Part shown: positions 1-8,667 of the stretch, in pieces
How positions within the stretch are numbered: position 1 is the stretch's first letter
Layout of the letters: every line of letters begins with the position of its first letter
NCBI GenBank assembly: GCA_015488335.1
Contig: WFNZ01000023.1
Coordinates: 1 to 64,000, forward strand
Source of the DNA: Thermovibrio sp.
GTDB lineage: Bacteria; Aquificota; Aquificia; Desulfurobacteriales; Desulfurobacteriaceae
DNA: 64,000 nucleotides
Reading direction: 5' to 3'
Made by a program: the position numbers and the translations under genes
The notes under the pieces: model-generated
What the model saw: the letters and a program-made list of their open reading frames with translations, nothing else
What the model was told of the DNA's origin: nothing
Database searches by the model: none

Positions 1-134
1 AAAGTGAATCGTAAATCACAACAGCAACAGTTCTAAGAGCTCCTTCTGATAGAATGCAGTCTTTAGACTTAGAAAACCTTACAAAATTTGAAATAAACTT
101 TTCCTTGTAATCTAAAAAGAATTTCTCCCTGAGC
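1..134 (-). other. possible 5' part of an unrecognised minus-strand gene at the left edge
   Basis: Downstream of the response regulator, one minus-strand frame stays open from about position 134 to the window edge and reads as plausible protein (about 45 residues, including a stretch ILSEGALRTVAVVIYD). No ATG, GTG or TTG opens this frame; the only ATG nearby (141-143) is in another frame that stops after 24 codons. A sensor kinase partner of the regulator would be expected here, but nothing kinase-specific is visible in this short piece. It may be a gene with an unusual start, a frameshifted gene or chance. Confidence 0.25.
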
Positions 135-149
135 TTTTAGCATTAAGAT

Positions 150-800
150 TTAAATGTTCCTCGTCAAGATGTAGCCAACGTTTGTTAATGTTTTCAGATG
201 TTTACCCTTATCCCCCAATTTTTTTCTCAGCCTGTAGATATAAACGTCAAGGCTTCTTGTGTTTCCCTTTCCCTTCCATACCTTTTGGAGGATAAACTCT
301 TTTGGTAGAACTTCCTCTGAATACTTTATTAGGAGCTCCAGAATCTCAAGCTCAATCTTTGTCAGATTTACACTCCTTTCCCCGATTATTAACCGCCCTT
401 CCTTCTTTTTGAGAATAATTCCTTCAAACTCTAGAACGTTTTTCAGCTTTTCCCTGTAGCGCCTCATTATCGCAAGGCACCTTGCAAGGAGCTCCCTTGT
501 GCTGAACGGCTTGACCAGAAAGTCGTCTGCCCCCATTTCAAACCACTTCACTTTTGTGTTAACGTCACAGACGGAACTCAGAACAATAATAGGAATACCT
601 TTTCTCTCCTTTATTTCCCTGCACATCTCAAGACCTTTACTTCCAAGGAGTGTTAAGTCAAAAATCAGAAAAGAGTAGCCGTTCCTGTGAAAGATGTCGT
701 CCCTGCTGGTTCCTGTTTCAACCTCTATACCGTGAAGGTCAAACGTATCAACGATTTCCTTTGCCAGACTTTTGTCATCCTCTATCAGGAGAACCTTCAT
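150..800 (-). CDS. OmpR/PhoB-family two-component response regulator
   Basis: DNA-binding response regulator of 216 residues. The N-terminal receiver domain (about 1-112) shows the acidic pair D8/D9, the phospho-acceptor D48 in the strand FLIFD, and the conserved K97-P98 of the LVKPF loop. The C-terminal winged helix (about 120-216) ends with the typical recognition-helix and wing region (SLDVYIYRLRKKLG). It is transcribed away from the porin gene, with about 130 bp between their starts, so control of outer-membrane composition is possible but only inferred from position. No kinase gene is complete in the window; the sequence downstream runs off the left edge. Family assignment is firm, target genes unknown. 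Confidence 0.93.
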   Translation of the reverse strand: MKVLLIEDDKSLAKEIVDTFDLHGIEVETGTSRDDIFHRNGYSFLIFDLTLLGSKGLEMCREIKERKGIPIIVLSSVCDVNTKVKWFEMGADDFLVKPFSTRELLARCLAIMRRYREKLKNVLEFEGIILKKKEGRLIIGERSVNLTKIELEILELLIKYSEEVLPKEFILQKVWKGKGNTRSLDVYIYRLRKKLGDKGKHLKTLTNVGYILTRNI

Positions 801-880
801 TTTTACATCCTTTTAACAGGGTGTTTACAACAAATTTAGATACTATGTTAAATATATTGTATAAGGAAATATTAAAATTT

Positions 881-889
881 TGCTACAAT
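881..889 (+). promoter_or_regulatory. candidate extended -10 element upstream of the porin gene
   Basis: TGCTACAAT matches an extended -10 (TG-N-TACAAT) 39 bp upstream of the porin start codon, which itself has a very strong AGGAGGAAGGAGG ribosome-binding site at about 914-926. No good -35 box lies at the usual spacing. The surrounding 130 bp between the divergent regulator and porin genes is AT-rich. Confidence 0.35.
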
Positions 890-928
890 AATCGCAACAC
901 AGTTTAACAGTATGGAGGAGGAAGGAGG

Positions 929-2161
929 ATGAGAAGAGTATTGTTAACGGCAACATCCCTTGCTTTTCTGTTCCAGCCTGCACTTGCCCAGGACGAAGTT
1001 TCTCAGCTGAAAGCCCAGATTCAGAAACTCCAGGAGCAGATGACAAAGCTCCAGGAGAAACTCTCTGAACTTGAAGCCCAGAGGGGCGTTGGGGCAAGGG
1101 CAGTAACGGGACTAAAGAGCGGAGTAAAACTCTACGGTAGAATCAAAATGGACGCCATCTACGACACCCACAACATGGGAACAGACGCATTCATAACAAG
1201 ACTCCCCAAAGGAGACAGGCAGGACAGGTCAACCTTCAACGTAAAAGACACCCGAATAGGCTTAATCATCAACGGTCCTGAAGCAGACGGCTGGAAGATA
1301 ACAGGAAGGATAGAGGGAGACTTCTACGGACTTGGAGGAAGTGGAGAAGACAACGGAGGATTCAGGATAAGGCTCTCATACATCAACTTCAGCAATGGAG
1401 AGGGGACAAACATCAGAATAGGACAGGACTACATCCCAATAGCTTCCCAGATGGCGTCAACCTTAGACTTCCTAAGCATGGGCGGTTCTGGAAACCTGTG
1501 GGACAGGACACCCCAGGTAACAATAACCCAGACCTTTAGCAATGGATTTGGAATCCTTGGAACAGCGTGGAAAAGCTCAGCCACGACAGACCACGTAGGA
1601 ATGAGAATGCCCTGGGTAGGAGCAAAAATCTTCTACAAGGGAGACCTGTTGGGAACCGGGAAACCCCTCTACTTAGCCCTTGGAGGGGCCTACAGACACG
1701 GAAGCGACGAAGTAGATGGAGTAAAAGACGACGTATCGGACTACCTGGCGGCGTTAGAGTGGAACGTTCCCTTCAACCTGATAGTTCCGATGGGAATAAA
1801 GGGAGAGGCATACGTAGGTCAGGGGCTTACAAAGAGAGACTTCTTGGTCTTCACAACCCCCCACTACAAGAACGGAAACGGACTTGACGAACTCCAGACC
1901 TGGGGAGGATTTGTCCAGCTGACGGTGAAGCCCTACAGGAAGTTCACAGTAAACCTTGGGGCAGGAATGGACAACCCGGACAACGACGATGCAGACAAGG
2001 CAGGAACGTATGAGAAGAACTGGAGGGCATTTGGGAACGTCATTTACAGCCTTGCGCCAAACGTTTCCCTTGGGGCTGAGTGGGACCACCAGGAAACCCT
2101 CTACAAGGGAGATGTTGAGCACGGTGAAAGGTTCATGATGTCTGCTATCTACAACTGGTAA
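929..2161 (+). CDS. outer-membrane porin
   Basis: Predicted trimeric beta-barrel porin, 410 residues. Residues 1-20 are a Sec signal peptide ending PALA, cleaved before QDE. Residues about 24-50 form a heptad-repeat coiled coil (LKAQIQKLQEQMTKLQEKL), a common periplasmic or trimerisation segment in porins of this kind. The rest alternates aromatic and hydrophilic strands and Gly/Asn/Asp-rich turns, and the protein ends in an aromatic residue (IYNW), the usual signature for outer-membrane insertion. It resembles phosphate-selective OprO/OprP-like porins in layout, but substrate cannot be read from the sequence. Codon use (ACA, ATA, GGA) is strongly biased, as in highly expressed genes. Divergent from an OmpR-type regulator; satP-acs follow on the same strand. 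Confidence 0.88.
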   Translation: MRRVLLTATSLAFLFQPALAQDEVSQLKAQIQKLQEQMTKLQEKLSELEAQRGVGARAVTGLKSGVKLYGRIKMDAIYDTHNMGTDAFITRLPKGDRQDRSTFNVKDTRIGLIINGPEADGWKITGRIEGDFYGLGGSGEDNGGFRIRLSYINFSNGEGTNIRIGQDYIPIASQMASTLDFLSMGGSGNLWDRTPQVTITQTFSNGFGILGTAWKSSATTDHVGMRMPWVGAKIFYKGDLLGTGKPLYLALGGAYRHGSDEVDGVKDDVSDYLAALEWNVPFNLIVPMGIKGEAYVGQGLTKRDFLVFTTPHYKNGNGLDELQTWGGFVQLTVKPYRKFTVNLGAGMDNPDNDDADKAGTYEKNWRAFGNVIYSLAPNVSLGAEWDHQETLYKGDVEHGERFMMSAIYNW

Positions 2162-2183
2162 TAAAATTAGAGGAGGAGGCGTT

Positions 2184-2726
2184 ATGGAGGGGAAGATCGC
2201 AAACCCTGCACCTTTAGGCCTTTTTGCCTTTGGTATGACAACTGTTCTTTTAAACCTTCACAATGCGGGGCTTTTCGGCCTTGGGACGATGATCCTTGCC
2301 ATGGGAATCTTCTACGGAGGCCTTGCCCAGGTAATTGCAGGTATCTTTGAATTTAAAAAAGGTAATACCTTTGGAGCTCTCGCCTTCTCATCCTACGGCC
2401 TTTTCTGGGAAACCCTTGTCTTCCTTCTCCTAATGTCTAAATGGGGCTGGTGGGCAGGCCCGGATAAGGGGGGAATAGTAGCTTATCTAACTATCTGGGG
2501 GATTTTCACATTTCTCCTGTGGATAGTTCTCTACGTTACGAAGCACGGCTGGGACATTCAGGCGGTTTTCATAACCTTATGGATTCTCTTTTTCCTCTTA
2601 GCCATTGGAGACTATACAGGGAGTTCCGTCATAAAACACTTTGCCGGCTGGGAAGGGATACTGTGTGGAGCTCTGGCCATGTACGTTGGATTTAAGACTG
2701 TTTTAACTGAGTCAAAAACGGCATAA
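2184..2726 (+). CDS. satP: acetate uptake transporter, SatP/YaaH (GPR1/FUN34) family
   Basis: Inner-membrane acetate/succinate-proton transporter of 180 residues, the normal size for the family. It starts with the family signature NPAPLGL (residues 7-13) followed by [14 protein letters not shown], and has six predicted membrane helices. [13 protein letters not shown] matches a second conserved stretch. The start ATG follows AGGAGGAGG. It sits 22 bp after the porin stop and 19 bp before acs, so uptake and activation of acetate look co-transcribed. In an autotroph this pair may scavenge acetate or retrieve acetate lost from the cell; that role is inference. Confidence 0.93.
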   Translation: MEGKIANPAPLGLFAFGMTTVLLNLHNAGLFGLGTMILAMGIFYGGLAQVIAGIFEFKKGNTFGALAFSSYGLFWETLVFLLLMSKWGWWAGPDKGGIVAYLTIWGIFTFLLWIVLYVTKHGWDIQAVFITLWILFFLLAIGDYTGSSVIKHFAGWEGILCGALAMYVGFKTVLTESKTA

Positions 2727-2745
2727 CCAAATAGAGGAGGTAGGT

Positions 2746-4641
2746 ATGGCAGAGGAAAAACTTGACCATCTACTAAAGAAAGAGCTGGTTATTGAGCCGC
2801 CGAAAGAGTTTGTGGAAAGGGCGAATGTAAAGGACTACGAGGCAGAGTACAAAAGGTTCCTTGAAGACCCTGAGAAGTTCTGGGCAGGGGTTGCCGAGGA
2901 GCTCTTCTGGTATGAGAAGTGGGAGAAAGTCCTTGAGTGGAACTACCCCTACGCCAAGTGGTTTGTTGGTGGGAAGACAAACATAACCGTCAACGCATTA
3001 GACCGCCACGTTAAAAACGGAAAGAGGAACAAGGTTGCCTTCTTCTGGGAAGATGAACTTGGAAACGAGAGGGTTGTAACCTACGGGGAGCTCTACAGGC
3101 TCGTTAATAAATTCGCCAATGCCCTGAAGGCCGCAGGGATAAAGAAGGGAGACAGGGTAGTTATCTACATGCCCTTAGTTGTTGAGCAGGTTGTTGCAAT
3201 GCTTGCCTGTGCCCGCATAGGTGCAATCCACTCTGTTGTTTATGCAGGTTTTAGCGTTCCAGCTCTCCGCCACAGGATTGAGGACGCAGAAGCCAAAATG
3301 GTCATAACCGCCGACGTAACAATAAGGCGTGGAAGGGCTATTCCTCTTAAGAGGATTGTTGACGAGGCCATTTTAGACCTTCCGTTTGTTGAGCAGGTTG
3401 TTGTTCTGAGGAGGCTTGAGCCGAAAGTTGACCTGATTGGTGAGAAGGAAGTTGACTTCTACGAGTTCATGGACGGCCACTTAGACTACTGCGAGCCTGA
3501 AGTCATGGATGCAGAAGACCCGCTCTTTATCCTCTACACTTCCGGTTCAACAGGTAAGCCAAAGGGGGTTCTCCATACAACTGGCGGTTATATGGTTGGA
3601 ACTTACTACTCAATGAAGACCGTTTTTGACCTGAAAGACGACGACGTCTTCTGGTGCACTGCAGACCCAGGGTGGATTACGGGCCACAGCTACATCGTTT
3701 ATGGTCCACTTGTTGCAGGAGCTACTCAGGTGATTGCAGAGGGAGCTCCCAACTACCCCGACTACGGCCGCTGGTGGAGGATAGTTGAGAAGTACGGCGT
3801 AAACATCTTCTACACGGCTCCTACAGCAATAAGGATGTTCATGAGGGCAGGAGAGGAGTGGCCAAACAAGTATGACCTCTCTTCTTTAAGGCTTTTAGGT
3901 TCCGTTGGTGAGCCCATAAACCCTGAAGCGTGGCTCTGGTACTACAGGGTAATCGGTAAGGAGAGGTGCCCGATAGTTGATACCTGGTGGCAGACAGAAA
4001 CAGGAGCCGTAATGATTACAACCATTGACGGCCTTCCCATGAAGCCCGGAAAAGCCGGAAAGCCCGTTCCAGGCGTTATTGCAGACGTTGTTGACAAAGA
4101 AGGAAACCCTGTTGAAGTTGATAAGGGCGGATTCTTAGTAGTTAAGTATCCGTGGCCTTCCATGATGAGGACAATCTGGAAGAATCCCGAAAGGTACGAG
4201 CAGTACTGGAACACAATTCCCAACTGCTACACGGCCGGCGATGTTGCAGTTAAGGATAAAGACGGCTACATAATGATTTTAGGCCGTGCAGACGACGTTA
4301 TTAACGTTTCCGGCCACAGGATTGGAACGATGGAGGTTGAGTCTGCCCTCGTTTCCCACCCGGCAGTTGCAGAGGCTGCGGTTATAGGTAAGCCGGATCC
4401 CGTTAAGGGTGAAACTATTAAAGCCTTTGTAATCCTTAAAGAGGGTGTGGCGGCTTCTGACAAGCTTGTTGAAGACCTTAAGTACCACGTTAAGATGGAG
4501 CTTGGAGCTCTTGCCGTTCCATCTGAAATTGAGTTTGTTGACAAGCTTCCAAAAACAAGAAGTGGGAAGATTATGAGGAGGGTTCTTAAGGCAAAAGAGC
4601 TCGGCATTGACCCGGGAGACCTCTCAACCCTTGAAGATTAA
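2746..4641 (+). CDS. acs: acetyl-CoA synthetase (AMP-forming)
   Basis: Converts acetate, ATP and CoA to acetyl-CoA, AMP and pyrophosphate via acetyl-adenylate. The 631-residue length is typical. Visible landmarks are the N-terminal ACAS domain, the nucleotide-binding loop [11 protein letters not shown] (about residue 263), the [10 protein letters not shown] motif near 407, the hinge region with [13 protein letters not shown], and the C-terminal catalytic lysine in [10 protein letters not shown], the residue regulated by acetylation in other bacteria. Preceded by AGAGGAGG. It is the last gene of satP-acs and is followed immediately by a strong intrinsic terminator. Confidence 0.96.
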   Translation: MAEEKLDHLLKKELVIEPPKEFVERANVKDYEAEYKRFLEDPEKFWAGVAEELFWYEKWEKVLEWNYPYAKWFVGGKTNITVNALDRHVKNGKRNKVAFFWEDELGNERVVTYGELYRLVNKFANALKAAGIKKGDRVVIYMPLVVEQVVAMLACARIGAIHSVVYAGFSVPALRHRIEDAEAKMVITADVTIRRGRAIPLKRIVDEAILDLPFVEQVVVLRRLEPKVDLIGEKEVDFYEFMDGHLDYCEPEVMDAEDPLFILYTSGSTGKPKGVLHTTGGYMVGTYYSMKTVFDLKDDDVFWCTADPGWITGHSYIVYGPLVAGATQVIAEGAPNYPDYGRWWRIVEKYGVNIFYTAPTAIRMFMRAGEEWPNKYDLSSLRLLGSVGEPINPEAWLWYYRVIGKERCPIVDTWWQTETGAVMITTIDGLPMKPGKAGKPVPGVIADVVDKEGNPVEVDKGGFLVVKYPWPSMMRTIWKNPERYEQYWNTIPNCYTAGDVAVKDKDGYIMILGRADDVINVSGHRIGTMEVESALVSHPAVAEAAVIGKPDPVKGETIKAFVILKEGVAASDKLVEDLKYHVKMELGALAVPSEIEFVDKLPKTRSGKIMRRVLKAKELGIDPGDLSTLED

Positions 4642-4650
4642 TTATTTTTC

Positions 4651-4680
4651 TGGGGGAGGGAGCTCCCCCTTCTCCTTTTA
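4651..4680 (+). terminator. intrinsic terminator after acs
   Basis: A 7-bp GC stem, GGGGGAG (4652-4658) pairing with CTCCCCC (4663-4669) around a GGAG loop, followed by TTCTCCTTTT. It begins 10 bp after the acs stop. The hairpin contains one copy of the window-wide palindrome GGAGCTCC. Confidence 0.8.
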
Positions 4681-4772
4681 GGCCTTCGGAAATAATAAAA
4701 ATTAAAGAAACTTCCCCCTTAAAGGTCTAAACTTTCCAATTAATTCAAAACAAAACTTTATAGGGGGAAAAG

Positions 4773-5315
4773 ATGAGGAAACTCCTTACAGTTCTTACAT
4801 TGACCTCTTTTGCTGTTTCCGGAGTAACCTTAAGTGGTTGCTTCAATAAAGAGGAAGGACAAAAGGGGACTTCAAACATTAAAAGTCAGATGCAGGAGAA
4901 AGTTGAGTCTGCAGGCCAGAAGGCCGGAGCTACTGCTCAATCTACTGAGGAAAGTGCTGGAACTGTTGCTGGCAAAGCCTCTTCTGTAGCTCACTCCGCT
5001 AAAAAAGCAACGGGTAATGCGGCTTCATCTGTTAAAAACGCTGTTCACAATGCTGTAAAGAGCGGAACTTCTGCTGCTAAAGAGAAAGCTGAAAGTGCCC
5101 AGAAGGCTGCTAATGAGACTGTCCAAAAAGCTCAGGAGCAGAAGAAAGAGGCAGGAAATAAAGCCTCTTCTACTGTAGAGAAGGTAAAAAAGGCTGTTAA
5201 AAACGTGAAGGTTGAGGAGATACCTTCAAAAATACAGAAGGCGAAAGAGAAGGTAAACCAGGCTAAAGAGACTGTAAATGCCGTTAAGAACGTTGTTAAA
5301 GGTTTAGGTAATTAA
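4773..5315 (+). CDS. Lys/Ala/Glu-rich helical lipoprotein, function unknown
   Basis: 180 residues. The N-terminus is a lipoprotein signal with lipobox LSGC (Cys23), so it is probably anchored to the inner or outer membrane. The mature part is almost entirely Ala, Lys, Glu, Ser, Thr, Val and Gln with repeated AKE, QKA and VKNAV-type units, predicted to form one long amphipathic or coiled helix; it resembles LEA-like or apolipoprotein-like stress proteins by composition only. Monocistronic: terminators stand before and after it. Low-complexity composition makes homology unreliable, so no function is proposed. Confidence 0.75.
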   Translation: MRKLLTVLTLTSFAVSGVTLSGCFNKEEGQKGTSNIKSQMQEKVESAGQKAGATAQSTEESAGTVAGKASSVAHSAKKATGNAASSVKNAVHNAVKSGTSAAKEKAESAQKAANETVQKAQEQKKEAGNKASSTVEKVKKAVKNVKVEEIPSKIQKAKEKVNQAKETVNAVKNVVKGLGN

Positions 5316-5317
5316 AC

Positions 5318-5341
5318 CTGGGAGCGGGAGCTCCCCTTCTT
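5318..5341 (+). terminator. intrinsic terminator after the lipoprotein gene
   Basis: GGGAG (5320-5324) pairs with CTCCC (5331-5335) around CGGGAG, followed by a CTTCTTTC tract. It lies just before the end of the convergent multihaem cytochrome gene and again includes GGAGCTCC. Confidence 0.6.
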
Positions 5342-7561
5342 TCACCTCTTCAGCTTAAAAACTTTCTCAAGGTGGTCAAGCAAGAACCCTGCCGGCTCAA
5401 CCTGAGGGAACGGTTTTTTGTGGCAGGCAAGGCAGACTCCCCGCCTGTCAAGGAGAGCTCTCTCCCTGCTGTTCAGCGGCCTTGAGCCCTTAAAGTGATG
5501 GCCTACCGTTTGGAGCTGTTTCCCCGTTTCTGTTACAAACCTGCTCCAGTCTGACGGCAGGTCTGGAATTGCGTTAATCTGAACCCTTGCCCTTTCGGGA
5601 ACAACTCTTCCATCTTGAGTTTTTATGTCAACAACGTAGGGTTTATCAGGGGGAGCCATCAGCCTTCCGCCGGAAATTCCATACCCCATTGCTACAGGGT
5701 TGTTGTGGCAACTTTCACAGCTCCTTGCCCTCTTTGAAACTGTGTGGGGTTGAACGGGGGCTATGTCTATTGTCCTCTGCCCCTCTTTTCCTGCACCTTC
5801 AGCATCTGGAACCCTGAAGATGTGGTTGAGGATTATCGGTTTTCCATCTTTCCCTATAACGGTTATAACTGTCTGGCAGCCGGGAATTGCCGGAGAGACC
5901 CTGTGTTCTCCGTTAACGACAAGGGGCGGGTTCTCCCACCTTAAGTAGCTTCTCGTCTCCTTTACCTCTCCATCTATTTTCTTCCCCTTTCCTTCAAGGC
6001 CGTTTTTCAGGTGCTCTTCGCCTTTAGACAGCCAGTTGCAGTGCTTTTTCCCTTTGGAGTAGTCAATCCTTACGTGGCAGCCGTAGCACTGGGGAGCCCA
6101 GTCTGAGTGGCAGGTGTAACATTCTAACTTCCCGTGGCCTTTAACGAACTTCATTGCAACGAGGGCTTCTTTGGGGATTTTTCCTTCTTCGTATAGGAGT
6201 TTTAAAGGTTTAAGTATCAGGTCTTTCCCGCCGGCGGTGTGAACTACAACTAAGTTCCCCCTGCGGACAACATTTCCAAAGGGATTCCCCCTTGACGTTA
6301 AGAGGTATCCGTCTTCCGGTTTGTAGACTTTTCCAAATTTCATGTAGTCTGGAAGTTTGAAAACGACGCCCCTGGGTTTTCTGTAATTCCCCTCAAGCTC
6401 GTCGCCGTAGCCTAAGGGGAGCTCCCACGGGAACTTATCAACCGTTCCGTGGCAGTCCTGACACTCAACTTCCACAGCCGCAAGGTTTGTTCCTGCAACT
6501 ATTCCGTTTCCGTGGATGTCAAGGGTTGTGTGGCAGTCCTGACAGGTCATCCCTTTTTCGTAGTGGACGTCTGGGTGCAGGTGGATGTAGCGCTTTGTGT
6601 GGAGTTTTGGCTGCATTGAACCGTCTTCAGAGTAGGGAGAGCCGTAGGGAGACTCCATAAGCCCTTCGTATGAAACCCCTATCCTCTTTCCCCTGTTGTG
6701 GCAGGAGTTGCAGGTCTCTACTGGAATACCGCTGTAGGTTATTCCGTGAACTCTTACCTTTAAGCTCCTTGTTCCCTGAAGCTCGTGAACCAGCGGGTAG
6801 CCCGGTTTATCCTTTGGAATTGTTGGGTCTTTCCCCTCGTAGTAGCCCTCGTTTGAGTAGGGAACGTGGCAGGCAGAACAGCCCATTCCCCTGTAGTCTC
6901 CCCTCTTTGTCCTTCCCTTAACCCCTGTGTGGCACCTTAAACACTCTTCCCTCAGGTATGTGTAAACGGCCTTTCTTACGTCTTTTTCAACTTCTTCAGC
7001 CTTTGGAGCTTTCGGAACCGGAACGGTCTCTTCGGGGAAAAGCTGAGGTTCAGCCTTTTTCAGCTCTTCCACGTATTTCCTGTATTCGTCTGTTCCGTAG
7101 AGCTTTCCGCTCTTAACTTTGTAGTTGGCAACTCTGTGGTTGTATCCTTCAAGGCCGCCGAAAGCCCAGAGAGCTCCCTGAATCTTCCCCACCTCTGTAA
7201 ACATTAGAGAGGTCTTCTGAACCTTTACCTCAAACCTGTGGCACAGTCCGCAGGTGTGCTTGTTTATCCACGGGCTTCCAGGGTCAGGGTAGAAATCTTC
7301 CGCTCCGCCTATCTTTTTAAGGGCTTCAACGGTTCCAGAGTGAGCCTCTTTCTCCGTCTTTCCCTCAGGGTTTCCACCGTGGCACACTATACAGGTGTTG
7401 TCGGGGTATCCAATTCTTTTGGCAACGGCTTTAAGGGCTTTTGCCATTTTGCTCTCTGGCGGAACGATGTTCTCTATTCTTCTGTGACACTTAAGGCAGT
7501 TGTTGGCCTCAGCTTCACTGAAAATGAGAGTTAAGGCAAGTATGGGAATCAGTTTTCTCAA
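5342..7561 (-). CDS. dodecahaem (12 CXXCH) periplasmic cytochrome c
   Basis: Exported multihaem cytochrome of about 739 residues with twelve CXXCH haem c sites: CLKCH, CIVCH, CGLCH, CLRCH, CSACH, CNSCH, CQDCH (twice), CYTCH, CYGCH, CESCH and CLACH. A Sec signal peptide (RKLIPILALTLIFSEAEA) precedes the first site. I prefer the TTG start at 7561, which has GGGGGA upstream and shares TTGA with the stop of the preceding permease; a GTG at 7573 would add four residues. No known enzyme class is evident, though spacing and SCHNN/GTVD segments suggest an electron-transfer or sulfur/nitrogen-oxide reductase-type protein. It is the second gene of a two-gene minus-strand unit. Confidence 0.85.
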   Translation of the reverse strand: MRKLIPILALTLIFSEAEANNCLKCHRRIENIVPPESKMAKALKAVAKRIGYPDNTCIVCHGGNPEGKTEKEAHSGTVEALKKIGGAEDFYPDPGSPWINKHTCGLCHRFEVKVQKTSLMFTEVGKIQGALWAFGGLEGYNHRVANYKVKSGKLYGTDEYRKYVEELKKAEPQLFPEETVPVPKAPKAEEVEKDVRKAVYTYLREECLRCHTGVKGRTKRGDYRGMGCSACHVPYSNEGYYEGKDPTIPKDKPGYPLVHELQGTRSLKVRVHGITYSGIPVETCNSCHNRGKRIGVSYEGLMESPYGSPYSEDGSMQPKLHTKRYIHLHPDVHYEKGMTCQDCHTTLDIHGNGIVAGTNLAAVEVECQDCHGTVDKFPWELPLGYGDELEGNYRKPRGVVFKLPDYMKFGKVYKPEDGYLLTSRGNPFGNVVRRGNLVVVHTAGGKDLILKPLKLLYEEGKIPKEALVAMKFVKGHGKLECYTCHSDWAPQCYGCHVRIDYSKGKKHCNWLSKGEEHLKNGLEGKGKKIDGEVKETRSYLRWENPPLVVNGEHRVSPAIPGCQTVITVIGKDGKPIILNHIFRVPDAEGAGKEGQRTIDIAPVQPHTVSKRARSCESCHNNPVAMGYGISGGRLMAPPDKPYVVDIKTQDGRVVPERARVQINAIPDLPSDWSRFVTETGKQLQTVGHHFKGSRPLNSRERALLDRRGVCLACHKKPFPQVEPAGFLLDHLEKVFKLKR

Positions 7562-8586
7562 CTTTTCCCCCACTTTTTCTTAAAAACGTAATAGACGCAC
7601 AGTGTTAAGAGTATAACAGAGGAGACCATGTTTAAGAGGCCGTTTGACTCCTCTACCCTTAAAACGCTCTTCGGGTCTATGTGGAACTGATGGAACGTGT
7701 AGTCTATTAAAAGGCCAAAGAGAAGGCTTCCGATGATAACTGTTAAGAGGTAAACAACAGTTGCCCTTTTCCCTAAAGTTTCCTTTACAACCCCAATTGA
7801 AACGGCGTTTGTTGCAGGGCCTGCAGTTAAGAAGAGGAAAGCCGCTCCCGGGGGAGCTCCCGCCAGAATGAGAGATGCCGCTATGGGAATGGAAGAGGTT
7901 GCGCAGACGTACATCGGAACGGCAATTAATAGGGCTGCTGTATAGCCAAAGAGAGAGCTTGAAAGGGCAGTTTTCAGGTAGTTTTCGCCTAAAACAGTTA
8001 TGAGAGCTCCAACGATTAAACCAACCAGCAGAGGTTTTGCAATGTCTGAGAGGATGTTCTTAAAGCCGTAGCGGAGAGCTCCCCGGAGTGAGAACTTCTT
8101 TTCTTTCTCCTCTGCCGGAACCGAACAGCTGCAGCCGCAACACCCGCAGGTGGAAGTTTCAACCTTTTCTTCTCCTTTCAATGTGAAAAGGCCTACAACT
8201 CCTGCGACAACTGCAATAACTGTTGAGGCAACGATTCTAAGAACCGTAAAGAGCCATCCGAAAACACCGTAGGTGGCAAAAATTGAATCAACCCCGGTTA
8301 TTGGAGTTGCAATCGTAAACGCCAGAACTGCTCCGCTGTTTGCCCCCTTCTTCTTAAGTGCGCTTATGAACGGGATAACGCTGCAGGAACAGAGGGGCAG
8401 GGGAATCCCAAAGAGAACAGCCTTGAAAACAGAAGAGATTTTTTTCTCTCCAAGGTGTTTCTTTATAAAGTCGTCCGGGAAAATCTCGTGGAGTAGCCCG
8501 GCAAGGAAGAGGCCTAATAGTAGGTAGAGGCTTATTGAGTTTGTAAATTCCCAGAAAGCCTTTAAAAACTGTAGTGCTAACTCCAA
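7558..8586 (-). CDS. SO_0444/ArsP-type permease (DUF318)
   Basis: Integral membrane permease of 342 residues with about eight to ten helices. The family hallmark GIPLPLCSCSVIP lies at about residues 60-72, and a second conserved half contains VPMYVCATSSIPIAASLILAG. The central cytoplasmic loop carries a cysteine cluster STCGCCGCSCSVP (about 146-158), likely a metal-binding segment, as in the SO_0444 group proposed to export Cu or Zn; ArsP relatives export methylarsenicals. TTG start with AGGGGG upstream. Its stop overlaps the start of the dodecahaem cytochrome gene, so the two are translationally coupled. Substrate is inferred from family only. Confidence 0.8.
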   Translation of the reverse strand: MELALQFLKAFWEFTNSISLYLLLGLFLAGLLHEIFPDDFIKKHLGEKKISSVFKAVLFGIPLPLCSCSVIPFISALKKKGANSGAVLAFTIATPITGVDSIFATYGVFGWLFTVLRIVASTVIAVVAGVVGLFTLKGEEKVETSTCGCCGCSCSVPAEEKEKKFSLRGALRYGFKNILSDIAKPLLVGLIVGALITVLGENYLKTALSSSLFGYTAALLIAVPMYVCATSSIPIAASLILAGAPPGAAFLFLTAGPATNAVSIGVVKETLGKRATVVYLLTVIIGSLLFGLLIDYTFHQFHIDPKSVLRVEESNGLLNMVSSVILLTLCVYYVFKKKWGKS

Positions 8587-8667
8587 AACGCCCCCTTTTT
8601 GAAAAAGGTTCTCAATAAGGTCTATTAAGTCTAAATTTTAACAGTGAATTTTTGCAGAGGAGATACT

